A stretch of DNA of 64,000 nucleotides from Oscillospiraceae bacterium (GCA_017436785.1 JAFSCK010000014.1:1-64000), one strand, 5' to 3'. Positions 47,945 to 56,704 are shown, counted from the stretch's first letter. Numbers and translations are program-made. Notes: a model not told the origin generated them from the sequence alone.

Positions 47945-49726
47945 ATGCGTAACAATACTCAATCTTATTCTACTGTCAAAAACAACTATCCTTCTTTTCC
48001 CAGAGCTGGCTACGGCATGAGCAGCAGAGTTCAGTTGTTTGCCTATGCTTATTACCGTTTGTCCCGTGAAGAAGCTCAAAAAAGCGAGTCCACCAGTATC
48101 TCCAATCAGAAGAAGATCGTGGAAACCTACTGTCAGCAGCATGGTATTACGATCCTGAAATTCTTTGTGGATGATGGCTGGTCCGGTGGCAATTTTGAAC
48201 GCCCTGGCTTCCAGGAGATGATGCGTGCGCTGGCAACGGGAAAGGCCAATGTGGTCATCACCAAGGACCTTTCCCGGCTGGGCCGTGACATGAGAGAATC
48301 CAGCTATTATGCGGAACAGTTCTTTCCGGAAAACCAAATCCGCTACATTGCGATTGCAGACAACTTTGACTCTGAGACCGAAAATGTGATGGCCCCGTTC
48401 CAGTTTGCAATGAATGAGGTTTATCTCCGGGACGGTTCCAGAAAGATCAAGGATGTTCTGAAGATGAAGCGGCAGCGTGGTGAGTATTGCGCTTGCGCTC
48501 CTTATGGGTATATGAAGCATCCGCAGAACAAGGATGTTTTGGTAGCCAATGAGGATACCGCTCCCGTTGTTCAGCGAATCTTTGAACGGGCAGCTGCGGG
48601 TGATTCCTGCATCAAAATTGCAACGGACCTGAGTGCCGAGGGTATCATGCCTCCGCTCAAGTACCGGGCGTTGTGCCGGGACAATTTCACCCCGGAAGGA
48701 GCTGCGAGAGCATCTGACATCTGGAACCACACAACGGTCAAGCGAATCCTGAAAAACAGGGTGTACCTGGGAGATACAGTCTTAGGAAAGACCAAAAAGG
48801 TTAGCGTGAAATCGAAAAAGAAAGTTCCTATTCCGCAGCAGGACTGGACGATCACCGAGGGTACCCATGAACCCCTGGTCGATGCTGCTATCTTTGAAAA
48901 GGCACAGACCAATATTGGAAAGGCTTCCCGTGACTACCGCCAGTATGACCATGTTCGTAAAAGCATCTTCGGAGGTATCGCCGTTTGCGCCAAGTGTGGA
49001 TACTCCCTCTGCTCATCCGGAACGGTCCACAAAGGAGAGCGGGAGAAATACTGGTTTCTTTCCTGCAACCACACCAAGAAGCACCTTGCGAACCCCTGCA
49101 CCGGCGTCAACATCCGTTATTCCGATATATGCGAAATTGTCCGGCAGGACCTGAACAGTCTGATTGCCTTAACTGACGAGGAGATGGATGCGCTTGTTCA
49201 GTCTGTGATTGCCCATGAAAATTCCAGAATGAATCTGGCTGATAAAAAAGCACAGATTGAGCAGGCGCAGGCCCGTCTGAAAATGATTGACCGGATGATT
49301 ACCAAAATGTATATGGATAATGCAGAAGGGAAGATTTCCGATGAACGGCTTGCCCGTGTGGTCCCCGATCTGGAAAAGGAAGCAAGCACTCTGGAAGCCA
49401 AAATCGCAGAACTGGATGTGGATGACCCTACGGACGAAATCCAGGAAAACTACGAACGGTTCTTCGCACTGGCAAAGCAGTACACCTATATTGAAACCCT
49501 GGATCGTGACACCCTTGTGACCTTCATTGATCGAATTGAAATCGGTGAGAAGATCCTGCCGGAGGGCTTCACGAAAATGCCCCGAAAGAATGCAAGCTAT
49601 CAGCAGAGCATCCGGATCTTCTACAAGTTCATTGGCGAAATCGTGAATGAACCTGTTCGGGAGATGGCTCCTGCCGGTCTGAAGGCCACAGAAACCACCG
49701 AAAATCCCTCGACGGGGGGAGTTTAA
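47945..49726 (+). CDS. Large serine recombinase (TnpX/TndX-like integrase)
   Basis: A 593-residue site-specific recombinase that should integrate and excise the element. The resolvase-type N-terminal domain has the catalytic Ser40 in YYRLSREE, and DLSRLGRD near residue 103. The recombinase domain (GYMKHPQNKD, TTVKRILKNRVYLGD) is followed by a zinc-ribbon with CAKCGYSLC and a later cysteine pair. A coiled coil near 420-490 (AQIEQAQARLKMIDRMITKM) and a C-terminal segment complete the fold. All catalytic residues appear intact. AGGAGG precedes the ATG by three bases. The gene stops 11 bp before the inferred element end, as expected for this family. Confidence 0.95.
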   Translation: MRNNTQSYSTVKNNYPSFPRAGYGMSSRVQLFAYAYYRLSREEAQKSESTSISNQKKIVETYCQQHGITILKFFVDDGWSGGNFERPGFQEMMRALATGKANVVITKDLSRLGRDMRESSYYAEQFFPENQIRYIAIADNFDSETENVMAPFQFAMNEVYLRDGSRKIKDVLKMKRQRGEYCACAPYGYMKHPQNKDVLVANEDTAPVVQRIFERAAAGDSCIKIATDLSAEGIMPPLKYRALCRDNFTPEGAARASDIWNHTTVKRILKNRVYLGDTVLGKTKKVSVKSKKKVPIPQQDWTITEGTHEPLVDAAIFEKAQTNIGKASRDYRQYDHVRKSIFGGIAVCAKCGYSLCSSGTVHKGEREKYWFLSCNHTKKHLANPCTGVNIRYSDICEIVRQDLNSLIALTDEEMDALVQSVIAHENSRMNLADKKAQIEQAQARLKMIDRMITKMYMDNAEGKISDERLARVVPDLEKEASTLEAKIAELDVDDPTDEIQENYERFFALAKQYTYIETLDRDTLVTFIDRIEIGEKILPEGFTKMPRKNASYQQSIRIFYKFIGEIVNEPVREMAPAGLKATETTENPSTGGV

Positions 49727-49830
49727 TAGGTAAAAAGGACACCAAGGTCCTGAGCTGCCTGCATCTTGAAGCGGTCCATAGCCTCCCGGGCCTGAGGAAT
49801 GTTCAGCTGGTTGTTGTTAGAGTTGCTCAT
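49723..49830 (-). pseudogene. Alpha/beta-type SASP gene truncated by the ICE
   Basis: Read on the minus strand, the frame starts with an ATG at 49,830 preceded by AAAGGAGAG and encodes MSNSNNNQLNIPQ, then REAMDRFKMQAAQDLGV. This is the N-terminal half of an alpha/beta-type small acid-soluble spore protein, which coats spore DNA. After GV the frame runs into ICE sequence and ends after four foreign residues (LFTY). A normal SASP is about 60-90 residues, so the conserved C-terminal DNA-binding half is lost here and presumably lies at the far left end of the element. The finding implies a sporulating or formerly sporulating host. Confidence 0.88.
49732..49743. other. Right ICE-chromosome junction (attachment site) within the SASP gene
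   Basis: Going leftward on the minus strand, the SASP frame is normal through the Gly-Val codons (GGTGTC, 49738-49743 on the complementary strand) and then deviates. The recombinase stop is at 49,726. The crossover therefore falls at about 49,732-49,740. The exact core cannot be fixed without the left junction or an empty site. Confidence 0.7.
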
Positions 49831-49972
49831 TTCGATTCTCTCCTTTTTGTCGTTTCCGGAAAGCAAGTCACTTTCCGGCTGGAGAGTGTCTTTTTCTTTC
49901 CGTAACCCTAGTTTGACCAAAGTCGAAAAAGGTATGAATGGAGAGTGGCGGAAAGGGTGGGAGGATATTCCA

Positions 49973-50010
49973 CAAAAAACTGCCGTGAGCGGTTTTTCTC
50001 TCACGGCAGT
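49973..50010 (-). terminator. Terminator of the GH2 gene
   Basis: ACTGCCGTGAG (49979-49989) pairs perfectly with CTCACGGCAGT (50000-50010). On the minus strand TTTTTT follows the stem. It lies 25 bp after the GH2 stop. Confidence 0.9.
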
Positions 50011-50034
50011 CCTGTAACAAAATCTTTTTTGACA

Positions 50035-52227
50035 TTATCCAATGCGGATCTTATTCAACTGGGCATTCAGATCCATCAGCATTTCCTTCGTGACAGGCAC
50101 CCGCATCATGCCGGTGATAACGTTGATCATTCGCAGAACCGTCATGGCATCCAGCATGTTCACGGCAGCCGGCTGGGCTGCGGGGCCGAGAACAGGCTGC
50201 AGCAGCTGGCAAACCATTTCCACGCCGGCAGCCTCCAGAACCTTGCCCAGCTTGGTATTCAAGTCGGCGTAGCCATCGACGTGGATGATATCCCACCAGT
50301 TGAGGACTGCGCCCTTTTCGGTGAGGATGTAGGCGGGATTGGGCTCAGATACCTTGCGGATGATGCTCTCGTCCTTATATTCTCCGGCAACGGCCACCAG
50401 CTTGGTTTCGCCCACATTGGGAACCTCGAAGTAGAAGAAGTGGTCTGCTGCTTCCTTCACGCCCATGGAGACACCGTTGGCAAACAGTTCCACAGCAGGC
50501 AGGTTGGAATAAACCGTGACCTTGGTCACATCCTCAGTCCGGTCAATGTAGCGCTTGGAGCACAGGTGTACGAAGGGCTCGTCAGACAGCCATGCCTTGT
50601 AGGCATAGAAAGCGTCCTTTTTGTACTTCCGATCGAAGGTCACCAGGCCCTTGTGGTTCTGACCGGCCTCGCCGCCCTCGTTGCGGGCATCGGCGGCAAA
50701 GTCGAACATATTCCAGCAATGGGTGGCCCACATGTACTTGCGGGTGAACAGCTGCTTAATCAGAGACTCGTGGTAAACAGCCTGATATTCTTCGGAATAG
50801 TCACCGGCTTCGGGATTGGAGTTGTGCCACCACAGGGCTTCGCAGCCATACTCGGAAATGCCGATGGGCTGGTTGGGATGCTCGGCATGGAACTTATCGA
50901 ACCAAGGACCGTAGGTCTCGATGGTGCCGCCGTACCAACCGAAATAGTGGTTATAGGAGACGGTATCGGGAATGGAAATATAGGGATGGTCTGTGGGGCA
51001 GGGAGAAACCGCAGCCATGGTGGTCAAACGGGTCTTGTCCATCTCATGAACCAGAGCGTTCAGCTTCTGATGGTTGTCAATGACATCGGCTTCGTTGACA
51101 CCGTTGGCATCGATTTCGTTGGAAAGTCCCCATACAACGATGGAGGGGTGGTTGTAGTTCTGGATGATGAGCTCCTTCATCTGCTGGAAGGTATTTTCCT
51201 TACCATTTACCAGATGGGTGGTGATATAGGGAATCTCTGCCCAGAGCACCAGACCCTTTTCATCGCACAGGTCGTAGAAATACTGGTTGTGCTGATAGTG
51301 GGCCAGACGGATGGTGGTGAAACCGCCCTCCATGATCATGTCTACGTCTTGTGCATGATGCTCAGGCAGAAGTGCGTTGCCCAGACCCAGCCGGTCCTGA
51401 TGACGGGCTACACCACGGAGGGGATATTCTACACCGTTGAGGATGAAGCCGTTGTCAGGATCGATGACGTAAGCGCGGCAGCCGAAACGGGCAGAAACGG
51501 TGTCGCAGTCTTCCAGTTTGACAGTGGCGGTGTACAGGTAGGGATCCTTTCTTGCCTGCCACTTATGAACATTCTCAATGACGAAATTGACATTGGTATC
51601 GGCGGTGGTGGTTTCGGCAACCACTGCGCCCTCTGCGTCGGTGATGGTGTAGGTCAGAGCCTTGCCCTCAGCATTCTTGGTCCAGACCTCCACCTCTACA
51701 TTGGCGTTAGCACCGTCCAAAATGGGTGTTACCTTAATACCGGGCGTGCCGTAGTATTCCAGCTCAAAATGACTTTCGGGAACGCAGATCAGATTCACAT
51801 CCCGGTACAAACCACCGTAGAACGTAAAGTCCGCATGCTGGGGGTAGACATTGTCCACGATGGAGTTGTCCACTTCAAAGACAATGAGGTTAGAGGAAGC
51901 CATCACATCGGTCACATCCACGCGCCAAGTGGAGTAGCCGCCCTGATGGAATCCTACTTTCTTGCCATTCCAGTAAACGGTGGCAGTATGGTTGGCACCG
52001 TTTACCTCCAAGTAGTAGCGTTCACTTTCGGGCAGATCGATCTTATCGATGGTCTTGGCATAGTAGCAGGTGCCCCGGTAGTAATCACCGCCGCCGTCCT
52101 GACCGTCGATGGCATTCCAGGTATGGGGCAGGTTCACCCAGTACCACTTTTCGGGCATGGTGGCAGGAACAGCAGTGCTTTCCTTGGAAAATGCCCATTT
52201 GGTATTCAGATTTACGATTTGACGCAT
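50035..52227 (-). CDS. Glycoside hydrolase family 2 (beta-galactosidase-like)
   Basis: A 730-residue cytosolic glycosidase without a signal peptide. The N-terminal sugar-binding and Ig-like domains (residues about 1-270) include YYRGTCYYAKTI and FTFYGGLYRDVNL, typical of GH2. The TIM-barrel domain has the acid/base Glu in VWGLSNEID near residue 367 and the nucleophile Glu in GISEYGCEALW near 459. GGFTTIRLAHYQH also fits the family. The remaining 130 residues form an extra C-terminal domain plus a helical tail. GH2 includes beta-galactosidases, beta-glucuronidases and beta-mannosidases; the motif context favours beta-galactosidase, but specificity is not proven. AAAGGA precedes the ATG by ten bases. 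Confidence 0.88.
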   Translation of the reverse strand: MRQIVNLNTKWAFSKESTAVPATMPEKWYWVNLPHTWNAIDGQDGGGDYYRGTCYYAKTIDKIDLPESERYYLEVNGANHTATVYWNGKKVGFHQGGYSTWRVDVTDVMASSNLIVFEVDNSIVDNVYPQHADFTFYGGLYRDVNLICVPESHFELEYYGTPGIKVTPILDGANANVEVEVWTKNAEGKALTYTITDAEGAVVAETTTADTNVNFVIENVHKWQARKDPYLYTATVKLEDCDTVSARFGCRAYVIDPDNGFILNGVEYPLRGVARHQDRLGLGNALLPEHHAQDVDMIMEGGFTTIRLAHYQHNQYFYDLCDEKGLVLWAEIPYITTHLVNGKENTFQQMKELIIQNYNHPSIVVWGLSNEIDANGVNEADVIDNHQKLNALVHEMDKTRLTTMAAVSPCPTDHPYISIPDTVSYNHYFGWYGGTIETYGPWFDKFHAEHPNQPIGISEYGCEALWWHNSNPEAGDYSEEYQAVYHESLIKQLFTRKYMWATHCWNMFDFAADARNEGGEAGQNHKGLVTFDRKYKKDAFYAYKAWLSDEPFVHLCSKRYIDRTEDVTKVTVYSNLPAVELFANGVSMGVKEAADHFFYFEVPNVGETKLVAVAGEYKDESIIRKVSEPNPAYILTEKGAVLNWWDIIHVDGYADLNTKLGKVLEAAGVEMVCQLLQPVLGPAAQPAAVNMLDAMTVLRMINVITGMMRVPVTKEMLMDLNAQLNKIRIG

Positions 52228-52272
52228 AGAAACGATCCTTTCTATTTCGATTTTTTAGATTTTGCTTTTTTA

Positions 52273-52281
52273 ATTATACCA
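52273..52281 (-). promoter_or_regulatory. Extended -10 promoter of the GH2 gene
   Basis: On the minus strand TGGTATAAT lies 46 bases before the start codon. No good -35 box is visible at 17 bp, consistent with an extended -10 promoter under regulation, perhaps by the adjacent TetR protein. Confidence 0.55.
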
Positions 52282-52307
52282 TCGGAACAGAAATAAGAAA
52301 ACGTACA

Positions 52308-52333
52308 AAGCAGCCCGTTTGTACGGGCTGCTT
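52308..52333 (-). terminator. Terminator between the TetR and GH2 genes
   Basis: AAGCAGCCCGT (52308-52318) pairs perfectly with ACGGGCTGCTT (52323-52333) around TTGT. On the minus strand TTTGTACGTTTTC follows, a modest T-run. Confidence 0.7.
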
Positions 52334-52370
52334 CAAAAATACAGTTTCCTTTTTTATGCACATTTGCCTG

Positions 52371-52943
52371 TTATTCGGCCCCATTTCTTTTTACAATGGG
52401 CCCCAGCAAGGCGCGTAGGATCTGGGCCATTTCCTCTGCGGATCTGGCAAAGCCGCTCTGGTACCAGAGAAAAATCGTGGAGATGACCCCGTTGATGCAG
52501 AACACCACCGCTTCCAGCTCCGAGGGCCGTCCCACCGCCTCCAGCTGCCGGGACAAGACCGGCTCCTCCTGCGTGCAGTAGCGGATGCTCCGTTCCAGCA
52601 GCAGCACTTCCATCTTATTCCGTTTCAGCGCATCCAGCAAAGGCTTTTGAGACTTCCAGTATTGCAGCAGCGCCCGCATCCCCATCGGGTCATCGGCCTC
52701 CCGTTTGGTCACAAAGACTTCGCTCGTCATGTATTCCACCAAGGTATGGTCGATCAACGCATCCAATGCGTCCTTTTTGCTGTCAAAATACCGATAAAAC
52801 ATGCCTCGGGGCACGCCGGCAGCTGCGCAGATATCCTTAACGGTGATGCTTTCATAGCTGTTGGATTTCAGCAGCTCCAGAAGGCATTGCTCCAGCTTTC
52901 GCTGTCTGGCCGTTGTGAGCTCTGTTGTGCATTGTTTATACAT
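52371..52943 (-). CDS. TetR/AcrR-family regulator
   Basis: A 190-residue repressor with an N-terminal HTH (YESITVKDICAAAGVPRGMF, then YRYFDSKKDALDALI) and a helical ligand-binding domain. The ATG at 52,943 is preferred because AAGAAGG lies eight bases upstream; an in-frame GTG three codons earlier is the alternative. An imperfect palindrome upstream (TTTTGA at 52960 and TCAAAA at 52974) may be its operator. It lies directly upstream of the GH2 gene on the same strand but is separated by a terminator. It may control the GH2 gene and itself. The inducer is unknown. Confidence 0.85.
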   Translation of the reverse strand: MYKQCTTELTTARQRKLEQCLLELLKSNSYESITVKDICAAAGVPRGMFYRYFDSKKDALDALIDHTLVEYMTSEVFVTKREADDPMGMRALLQYWKSQKPLLDALKRNKMEVLLLERSIRYCTQEEPVLSRQLEAVGRPSELEAVVFCINGVISTIFLWYQSGFARSAEEMAQILRALLGPIVKRNGAE

Positions 52944-53052
52944 AGCAGGCACCTTCTTGTTTTGATATGCTTGTCAAAAAACCAAAACAGGCCTTCATTG
53001 CAAACCTGCGTACACCTTGGCTCGGTCTGACATGTCTTTGGATCCCACGGAA

Positions 53053-53081
53053 GTTCCCGGCATTCCTAGAATGCCGGGAAC
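53053..53081 (-). terminator. Perfect hairpin after nagA
   Basis: GTTCCCGGCATTC (53053-53065) pairs with GAATGCCGGGAAC (53069-53081) around CTA, just after the nagA stop. The T-run is missing on the minus strand, so it may end the mRNA by processing or mark a weak terminator. Confidence 0.6.
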
Positions 53082-53087
53082 CCTCAT

Positions 53088-54257
53088 TTACTTCACTGCC
53101 TTGCCCATGAGGTATACGGCGCTGACCTGAATATCATCGTCGAAAATCACAAGGTCTGCGTCGGCACCTACGGTGATCTCACCCTTGCGGCCTTCCCAGC
53201 CACAATGGCGGGCCGGGGTCTTGGTGGCCATGCGGACGGCGCCCCACAGGGGGATGCCGGCCTGCTTGTACACAGTACGCACCAGCCGGTCGCCGGTAGC
53301 TACGGATCCGAGGAAACAGTTCCGGGCCGGGGGCTTGCAGACACCATCCTCAATGAAGACCTTCACCTTCATGGGGCCGAAATCGGCTTCGTATTCGCCC
53401 TCGGGAAAGCCGCCCAGCGGACCGCAGTCAGAAACCAGCATCAGCTTGTCATAGCCCTTGCATTTCACCGCCAGCTTGATCAATTCCGGCGGCAGATGGC
53501 AACCGTCACAGATGATCTCCACATCCAGATCATCAAACAGCAAGCCCGCCTCCACCAGACCACCCCGGCGGAAGCCGTTATCCCGGGTAACGGTAGACAT
53601 AACGCTGTACAGATGGACCACGCAGGAATAGCCGTTTCTCATGGCCTCTTCCACATCTGCCACCGTAGCATTGGAGTGGCCCATGCAGCCGGTGATCCCT
53701 GCCGCCCGCAATGCCCGGCCAAATTCCATGCCGCCCTCCAGCTCGGGGGCTGCCATCCAGCGGTTGACGATGCCCTTGGCCTCCTTCAAGGCAGGCTCGT
53801 AGATGTCAGGGGTGATCACAGGTGCCTTGGCATCTCCCATTGCCATGTCCGGATGGGGCTGGGTCAGAGGTCCTTCCATAAAATAGCCCAGATGATGGGG
53901 CAGGTCCTCCCGCCTGTCGATCTCCTCTTTGATTGCCCGCAGCTGACGGATCTGCTCCGGGTCAATGGTGCCGGGAGTGGGGGTCAGGGCTGTGACACCA
54001 TGGGATAGGTGCATCTGCATAGCCTTGATGTGCTGCTCTAAATCCATGCTCATAAAGCTGCCGCCGCCACCGCCGTGGCAGTGGACGTCAATAAAGCCGG
54101 GAGAGAGATACTTTCCGCCGCAGTCAATAACAGCATCCGCATCCGGGGCCGTATCGGTTCCATACCGGGCGATCTTTCCATTTTCCTCCAGCAGCCAGCC
54201 GTTCTCCAGCAAACGGTCTGCCAGAACCAGTGTTGCATTGACAAATACTTGTGCCAT
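53088..54257 (-). CDS. nagA: N-acetylglucosamine-6-phosphate deacetylase-like amidohydrolase
   Basis: A 389-residue metal-dependent amidohydrolase expected to deacetylate GlcNAc-6-phosphate in amino-sugar catabolism. Visible elements are the metal motif GFIDVHCHGGGG, the metal-binding Glu in YFMEGP, the His in MGHSNATVAD, DGCHLPP near residue 250 and the catalytic Asp in LVSDCGPLGG. Some positions differ from classic NagA (HLYSVMS where HLFNAM is usual, and SDC where TDA is usual), so substrate specificity could have shifted. AAGGAGG precedes the ATG. It is co-transcribed with the epimerase-like gene 12 bp upstream. Confidence 0.82.
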   Translation of the reverse strand: MAQVFVNATLVLADRLLENGWLLEENGKIARYGTDTAPDADAVIDCGGKYLSPGFIDVHCHGGGGGSFMSMDLEQHIKAMQMHLSHGVTALTPTPGTIDPEQIRQLRAIKEEIDRREDLPHHLGYFMEGPLTQPHPDMAMGDAKAPVITPDIYEPALKEAKGIVNRWMAAPELEGGMEFGRALRAAGITGCMGHSNATVADVEEAMRNGYSCVVHLYSVMSTVTRDNGFRRGGLVEAGLLFDDLDVEIICDGCHLPPELIKLAVKCKGYDKLMLVSDCGPLGGFPEGEYEADFGPMKVKVFIEDGVCKPPARNCFLGSVATGDRLVRTVYKQAGIPLWGAVRMATKTPARHCGWEGRKGEITVGADADLVIFDDDIQVSAVYLMGKAVK

Positions 54258-54269
54258 CGTGATTCCTCC

Positions 54270-55097
54270 TTATCTCATTTCCGGCCGCAGCCGTACAAAT
54301 GCAGTCTTCTTCTGTCCGGGCAGCAGGGTCAGATAATTTCCGGTATTCAAGCCGTTGGCGCTGCCGTTTACCGGCTCCACACAAAGGAAGCGCTTCCCTG
54401 CCTGAGCCCAAAGCACATGAGTATGGAAGCTGTCATCAAATTCCATGGTCAGTGTTCTGCCGTCCCGCCAATTCAGCGCAGTCGGACCAGTTACCCCCAT
54501 CAGGGCCGCACCGGCCTCCGGCGCGCCGGGAGCCATGGTCACGCCCACGCTGCCGCTGCCAAAGGGCTTCGCGCCCTCTGCAAAGTCGAAGAGGGTCTGG
54601 GCTGTGGTGTCCACCCGGATCTCTTCCGGGTCTTCTGTCAGGAAATAGGGATGGAACCCATAGTTATAAGGCATGGGGCTGTCTCCCAGATTCTCATAGG
54701 TCTGGCCGATGGTCAGGCTGCCCTCCTCTGCCACGATCTCCAGCGTGACCCGGAAACGGAAGGGATACACCGCCAGAGTCTCTTCCCTGCTTTCCAGCAC
54801 CAATTTCAGGCAAGCTTCGGTATGCTCTGCCACCTGCCAAGCGCTGGTATGGGCAAAGCCATGGATGGCCATGGCATATTCCCTGCCATCCCATGTATAC
54901 ACCCCATTCTGGAGCCGTCCAAAAATAGGAAACAGGAAGGGGATCCCGCACCGGGGCCGCTCAGCAGACAGCAGATTCTCCTGATCCCGGTACAGATACT
55001 CCACCCCGTCCTTATTTAATGCCACCACGGTGGCACCCTTTTCCGGCAGGATCACCGCCTGAAGCCCCGCACCGTCTGTAATCGTATACGCTTTCAT
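54270..55097 (-). CDS. Aldose-1-epimerase-like protein
   Basis: A 275-residue beta-sandwich protein of the galactose mutarotase superfamily. Typical elements include CGIPFLFPIFGRLQN, the His in AIHGFAHTSAW, NYGFHPYFL with the second conserved His, and the Glu in LCVEPVNG. It probably interconverts sugar anomers and feeds the neighbouring glycosidase or amino-sugar steps. The ATG at 55,097 is chosen because AAGGAGG ends six bases upstream; an ATG two codons earlier is too close to that site. Its promoter (TTGCAG, 17 bp, TATGAT) is visible. It leads the operon containing nagA. Confidence 0.82.
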   Translation of the reverse strand: MKAYTITDGAGLQAVILPEKGATVVALNKDGVEYLYRDQENLLSAERPRCGIPFLFPIFGRLQNGVYTWDGREYAMAIHGFAHTSAWQVAEHTEACLKLVLESREETLAVYPFRFRVTLEIVAEEGSLTIGQTYENLGDSPMPYNYGFHPYFLTEDPEEIRVDTTAQTLFDFAEGAKPFGSGSVGVTMAPGAPEAGAALMGVTGPTALNWRDGRTLTMEFDDSFHTHVLWAQAGKRFLCVEPVNGSANGLNTGNYLTLLPGQKKTAFVRLRPEMR

Positions 55098-55142
55098 CCG
55101 CATCCTCCTTCTTAACTGTTTCGTGATTTTGAATATAACACT

Positions 55143-55171
55143 ATCATAGCATTCCCAAGGCAAAACTGCAA
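55143..55171 (-). promoter_or_regulatory. Promoter of the epimerase-nagA operon
   Basis: On the minus strand TTGCAG (55171-55166), a 17-bp spacer and TATGAT (55148-55143), with TGC giving an extended -10. It is divergent from the ABC-importer promoter 120 bp away. Confidence 0.65.
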
Positions 55172-55292
55172 CCGCTCTTTCAAAAAACACCGTCTTTTTC
55201 ATAGCAAATATAAACAACCGCGCTCTCGTCCAGAAGTTTGCGTTTAGCGTAAATATACAAAATTTTTCGGTATTTTTGTACAGGTTCGTTGA

Positions 55293-55321
55293 TTGCTGAC
55301 ACACTTTGCTTGTGCTATAAT
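55293..55321 (+). promoter_or_regulatory. Promoter of the ABC-importer operon
   Basis: TTGCTG (55293-55298), 17-bp spacer and TATAAT (55316-55321) with TGC just upstream (extended -10). The AT-rich stretch between the two divergent promoters holds no gene. I found no clear operator by eye. Confidence 0.7.
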
Positions 55322-55400
55322 ATTTGCATTGAAGATCGCCAACACCATCTTCAAATCACCTGCCGCACCTCGCGGCAAAAATTAACAGGAGGAAACAAAA

Positions 55401-56477
55401 ATGAAAAAGATCCTTGCTCTGCTGCTGGCTCTGGTCATGGTCCTGAGTCTGACTGCCTGCGGTGAAAAGGCTCCCGCTGAAACCGAAGCCCCCAAGGCTG
55501 AGGCACAGGCACCCGTTGAGGAAGCTCCCGCTGCTCCCGCCGAAAAGGCCCCCGAGGATTACACCGGTAATCTGGTAGTTTACTCCCCCCACGATGCAGA
55601 CCCCCTGAACGCCGGCGTTGCCCTGTTCCAGGCTGCATATCCCAACATCAATGTGGAAGTCATTGCTGCCGGTACCGGCGAGCTGTGCCAGAGAGTGGTT
55701 GCTGAGTCCGAGAATCCTCAGGGCGACGTCCTGTGGGGCGGCGGCGCTGATACGCTGGCTGCTTATGTCGACTACTTCGCTGCTTACGTCTGCGCCAACG
55801 ATGATGTCATCGGCGACGCTTACAAGGATGCCGCTGACCTGTGGATCGGCGAATCCCCCCTGCCCATGGTCTTCATCTACAACAAGACCCTCATCGACGA
55901 GGCTGACGTTCCCACCACTTGGGAAGGCCTGTGCAACGAGGCTCTGAAGGGCCAGATCGCCTACGCATCCCCCGCCAAGTCCGGCTCCGCTTACACCCAG
56001 CTGTGCACCATGCTGTTCAGCCAGCCCACTCTGGACGACGGCTGGGCCATGGTCGAGAAGTTCATCGCCAATCTGGACGGCAAGATTCAGGATTCCTCCG
56101 GTAACTGCCACAAGCTGGTGGCCGCCGGCGAATACGCCATCGGTGTCACCATCGAGAAGTCCGCTGTCCTGTACAACGACAATCCCGACATCGGCTACCT
56201 GTATCCCGAAGCCAACTCTGCTGTTCCCGACGGTGTTGCTCTGATCAAGGGCTGCCCCAACGAAGAGAATGCTAAGCTGTTCATCGACTTCGTCACCGGT
56301 ATGGACTGCCAGAAGGATCAGAACGTCAACTGGAAGCGCCGTCCTGTCCGCTCCGATCTGGCTCCCGAGGGTCTGTGCGAGCTGTCCACTCTGGATCTGG
56401 GCGATTACGACTTCGCCTACGCTGCCAACAACAAGGAATCCATCGTTGAGAAGTGGAACGACCTGACCGTCGGCTAA
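55401..56477 (+). CDS. Extracellular solute-binding lipoprotein of a Fbp/Afu-type ABC importer
   Basis: A 358-residue binding protein. The signal peptide ends in a lipobox (LSLTAC, Cys20), so it is membrane-tethered. A Pro/Glu/Ala-rich spacer to residue 50 is followed by a periplasmic-binding fold starting LVVYSPHDADPLNAGV. GDVLWGGGADTL, PLPMVFIYNKTL and GYLYPEANSAVPDGVALIKG match the iron/sugar-phosphate binding-protein class. The relatives include ferric-iron binders but also AfuA-type hexose-phosphate binders. The genes downstream (HAD phosphatase, phosphohexomutase) favour a phosphorylated sugar here. GGAGG precedes the ATG by nine bases. A terminator after the gene should keep it more abundant than the transporter subunits. 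Confidence 0.85.
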   Translation: MKKILALLLALVMVLSLTACGEKAPAETEAPKAEAQAPVEEAPAAPAEKAPEDYTGNLVVYSPHDADPLNAGVALFQAAYPNINVEVIAAGTGELCQRVVAESENPQGDVLWGGGADTLAAYVDYFAAYVCANDDVIGDAYKDAADLWIGESPLPMVFIYNKTLIDEADVPTTWEGLCNEALKGQIAYASPAKSGSAYTQLCTMLFSQPTLDDGWAMVEKFIANLDGKIQDSSGNCHKLVAAGEYAIGVTIEKSAVLYNDNPDIGYLYPEANSAVPDGVALIKGCPNEENAKLFIDFVTGMDCQKDQNVNWKRRPVRSDLAPEGLCELSTLDLGDYDFAYAANNKESIVEKWNDLTVG

Positions 56478-56494
56478 TTTACATTTCAAAGGGA

Positions 56495-56520
56495 GGGAGT
56501 CCCCACGGGGACTCCCTTTT
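56495..56520 (+). terminator. Intra-operon terminator after the binding-protein gene
   Basis: GGGAGTCCCC (56495-56504) and GGGGACTCCC (56507-56516) form a tight stem followed by TTTT. Partial read-through would give the usual excess of binding protein over transporter. Confidence 0.82.
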
Positions 56521-56540
56521 CCCAAAGGCTATGCAAAAAA

Positions 56541-56567
56541 CGTAGGGGGCGATGCCCACATCGCCCC
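56541..56567. repeat. CGTAGGGG-type palindromic repeat unit
   Basis: CGTAG is followed by GGGGCGATG (56546-56554) pairing with CATCGCCCC (56559-56567). Short palindromes bordered by CGTAGGGG or CCCCTACG recur between genes of gut Clostridia, and a related unit lies at 63545-63568. On the plus strand TTTCCTTTTTC follows, so it may also terminate transcription. Confidence 0.5.
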
Positions 56568-56704
56568 TTTCCTTTTTCGAATGCACCGCATGCCGATGCT
56601 GGTATCGGCTCCTGCTGCGCTTTGTACAGCTGAGAAAAATCATCCCACCGGGAGGATTTTCCTGAGTTGTATACCCACGCATACATAAAGAGAGGACGAT
56701 TTTT

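Larger units (their letters stand above)
1..49737 (+). mobile_element. Right-hand portion of a Tn1549/CTn-type integrative conjugative element
   Basis: The stretch carries a coherent conjugative gene set in one orientation: VirD4 remnant, VirB6-like, PrgI, VirB4, NlpC/P60, topoisomerase III, giant methylase/helicase, MobC, relaxase and a large serine recombinase. The recombinase stop codon lies 11 bp before an abrupt change into a broken SASP reading frame on the opposite strand, which marks the right end at about 49,737. The left end is not in the window. The gene order matches the family in which TnpX-like serine recombinases move Tn1549/CTn-type elements. Cargo between the relaxase and the recombinase (28.4-46.3 kb) is a surface-protein and regulatory module. 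The truncated VirD4 raises doubt about autonomous transfer. Confidence 0.92.

Noticed and set aside
49945..52296. 783-codon plus-strand open frame opposite the GH2 gene
   Set aside because: The minus strand encodes a GH2 enzyme with both catalytic glutamates and a good ribosome site. The plus frame is a GC-bias shadow without domains.
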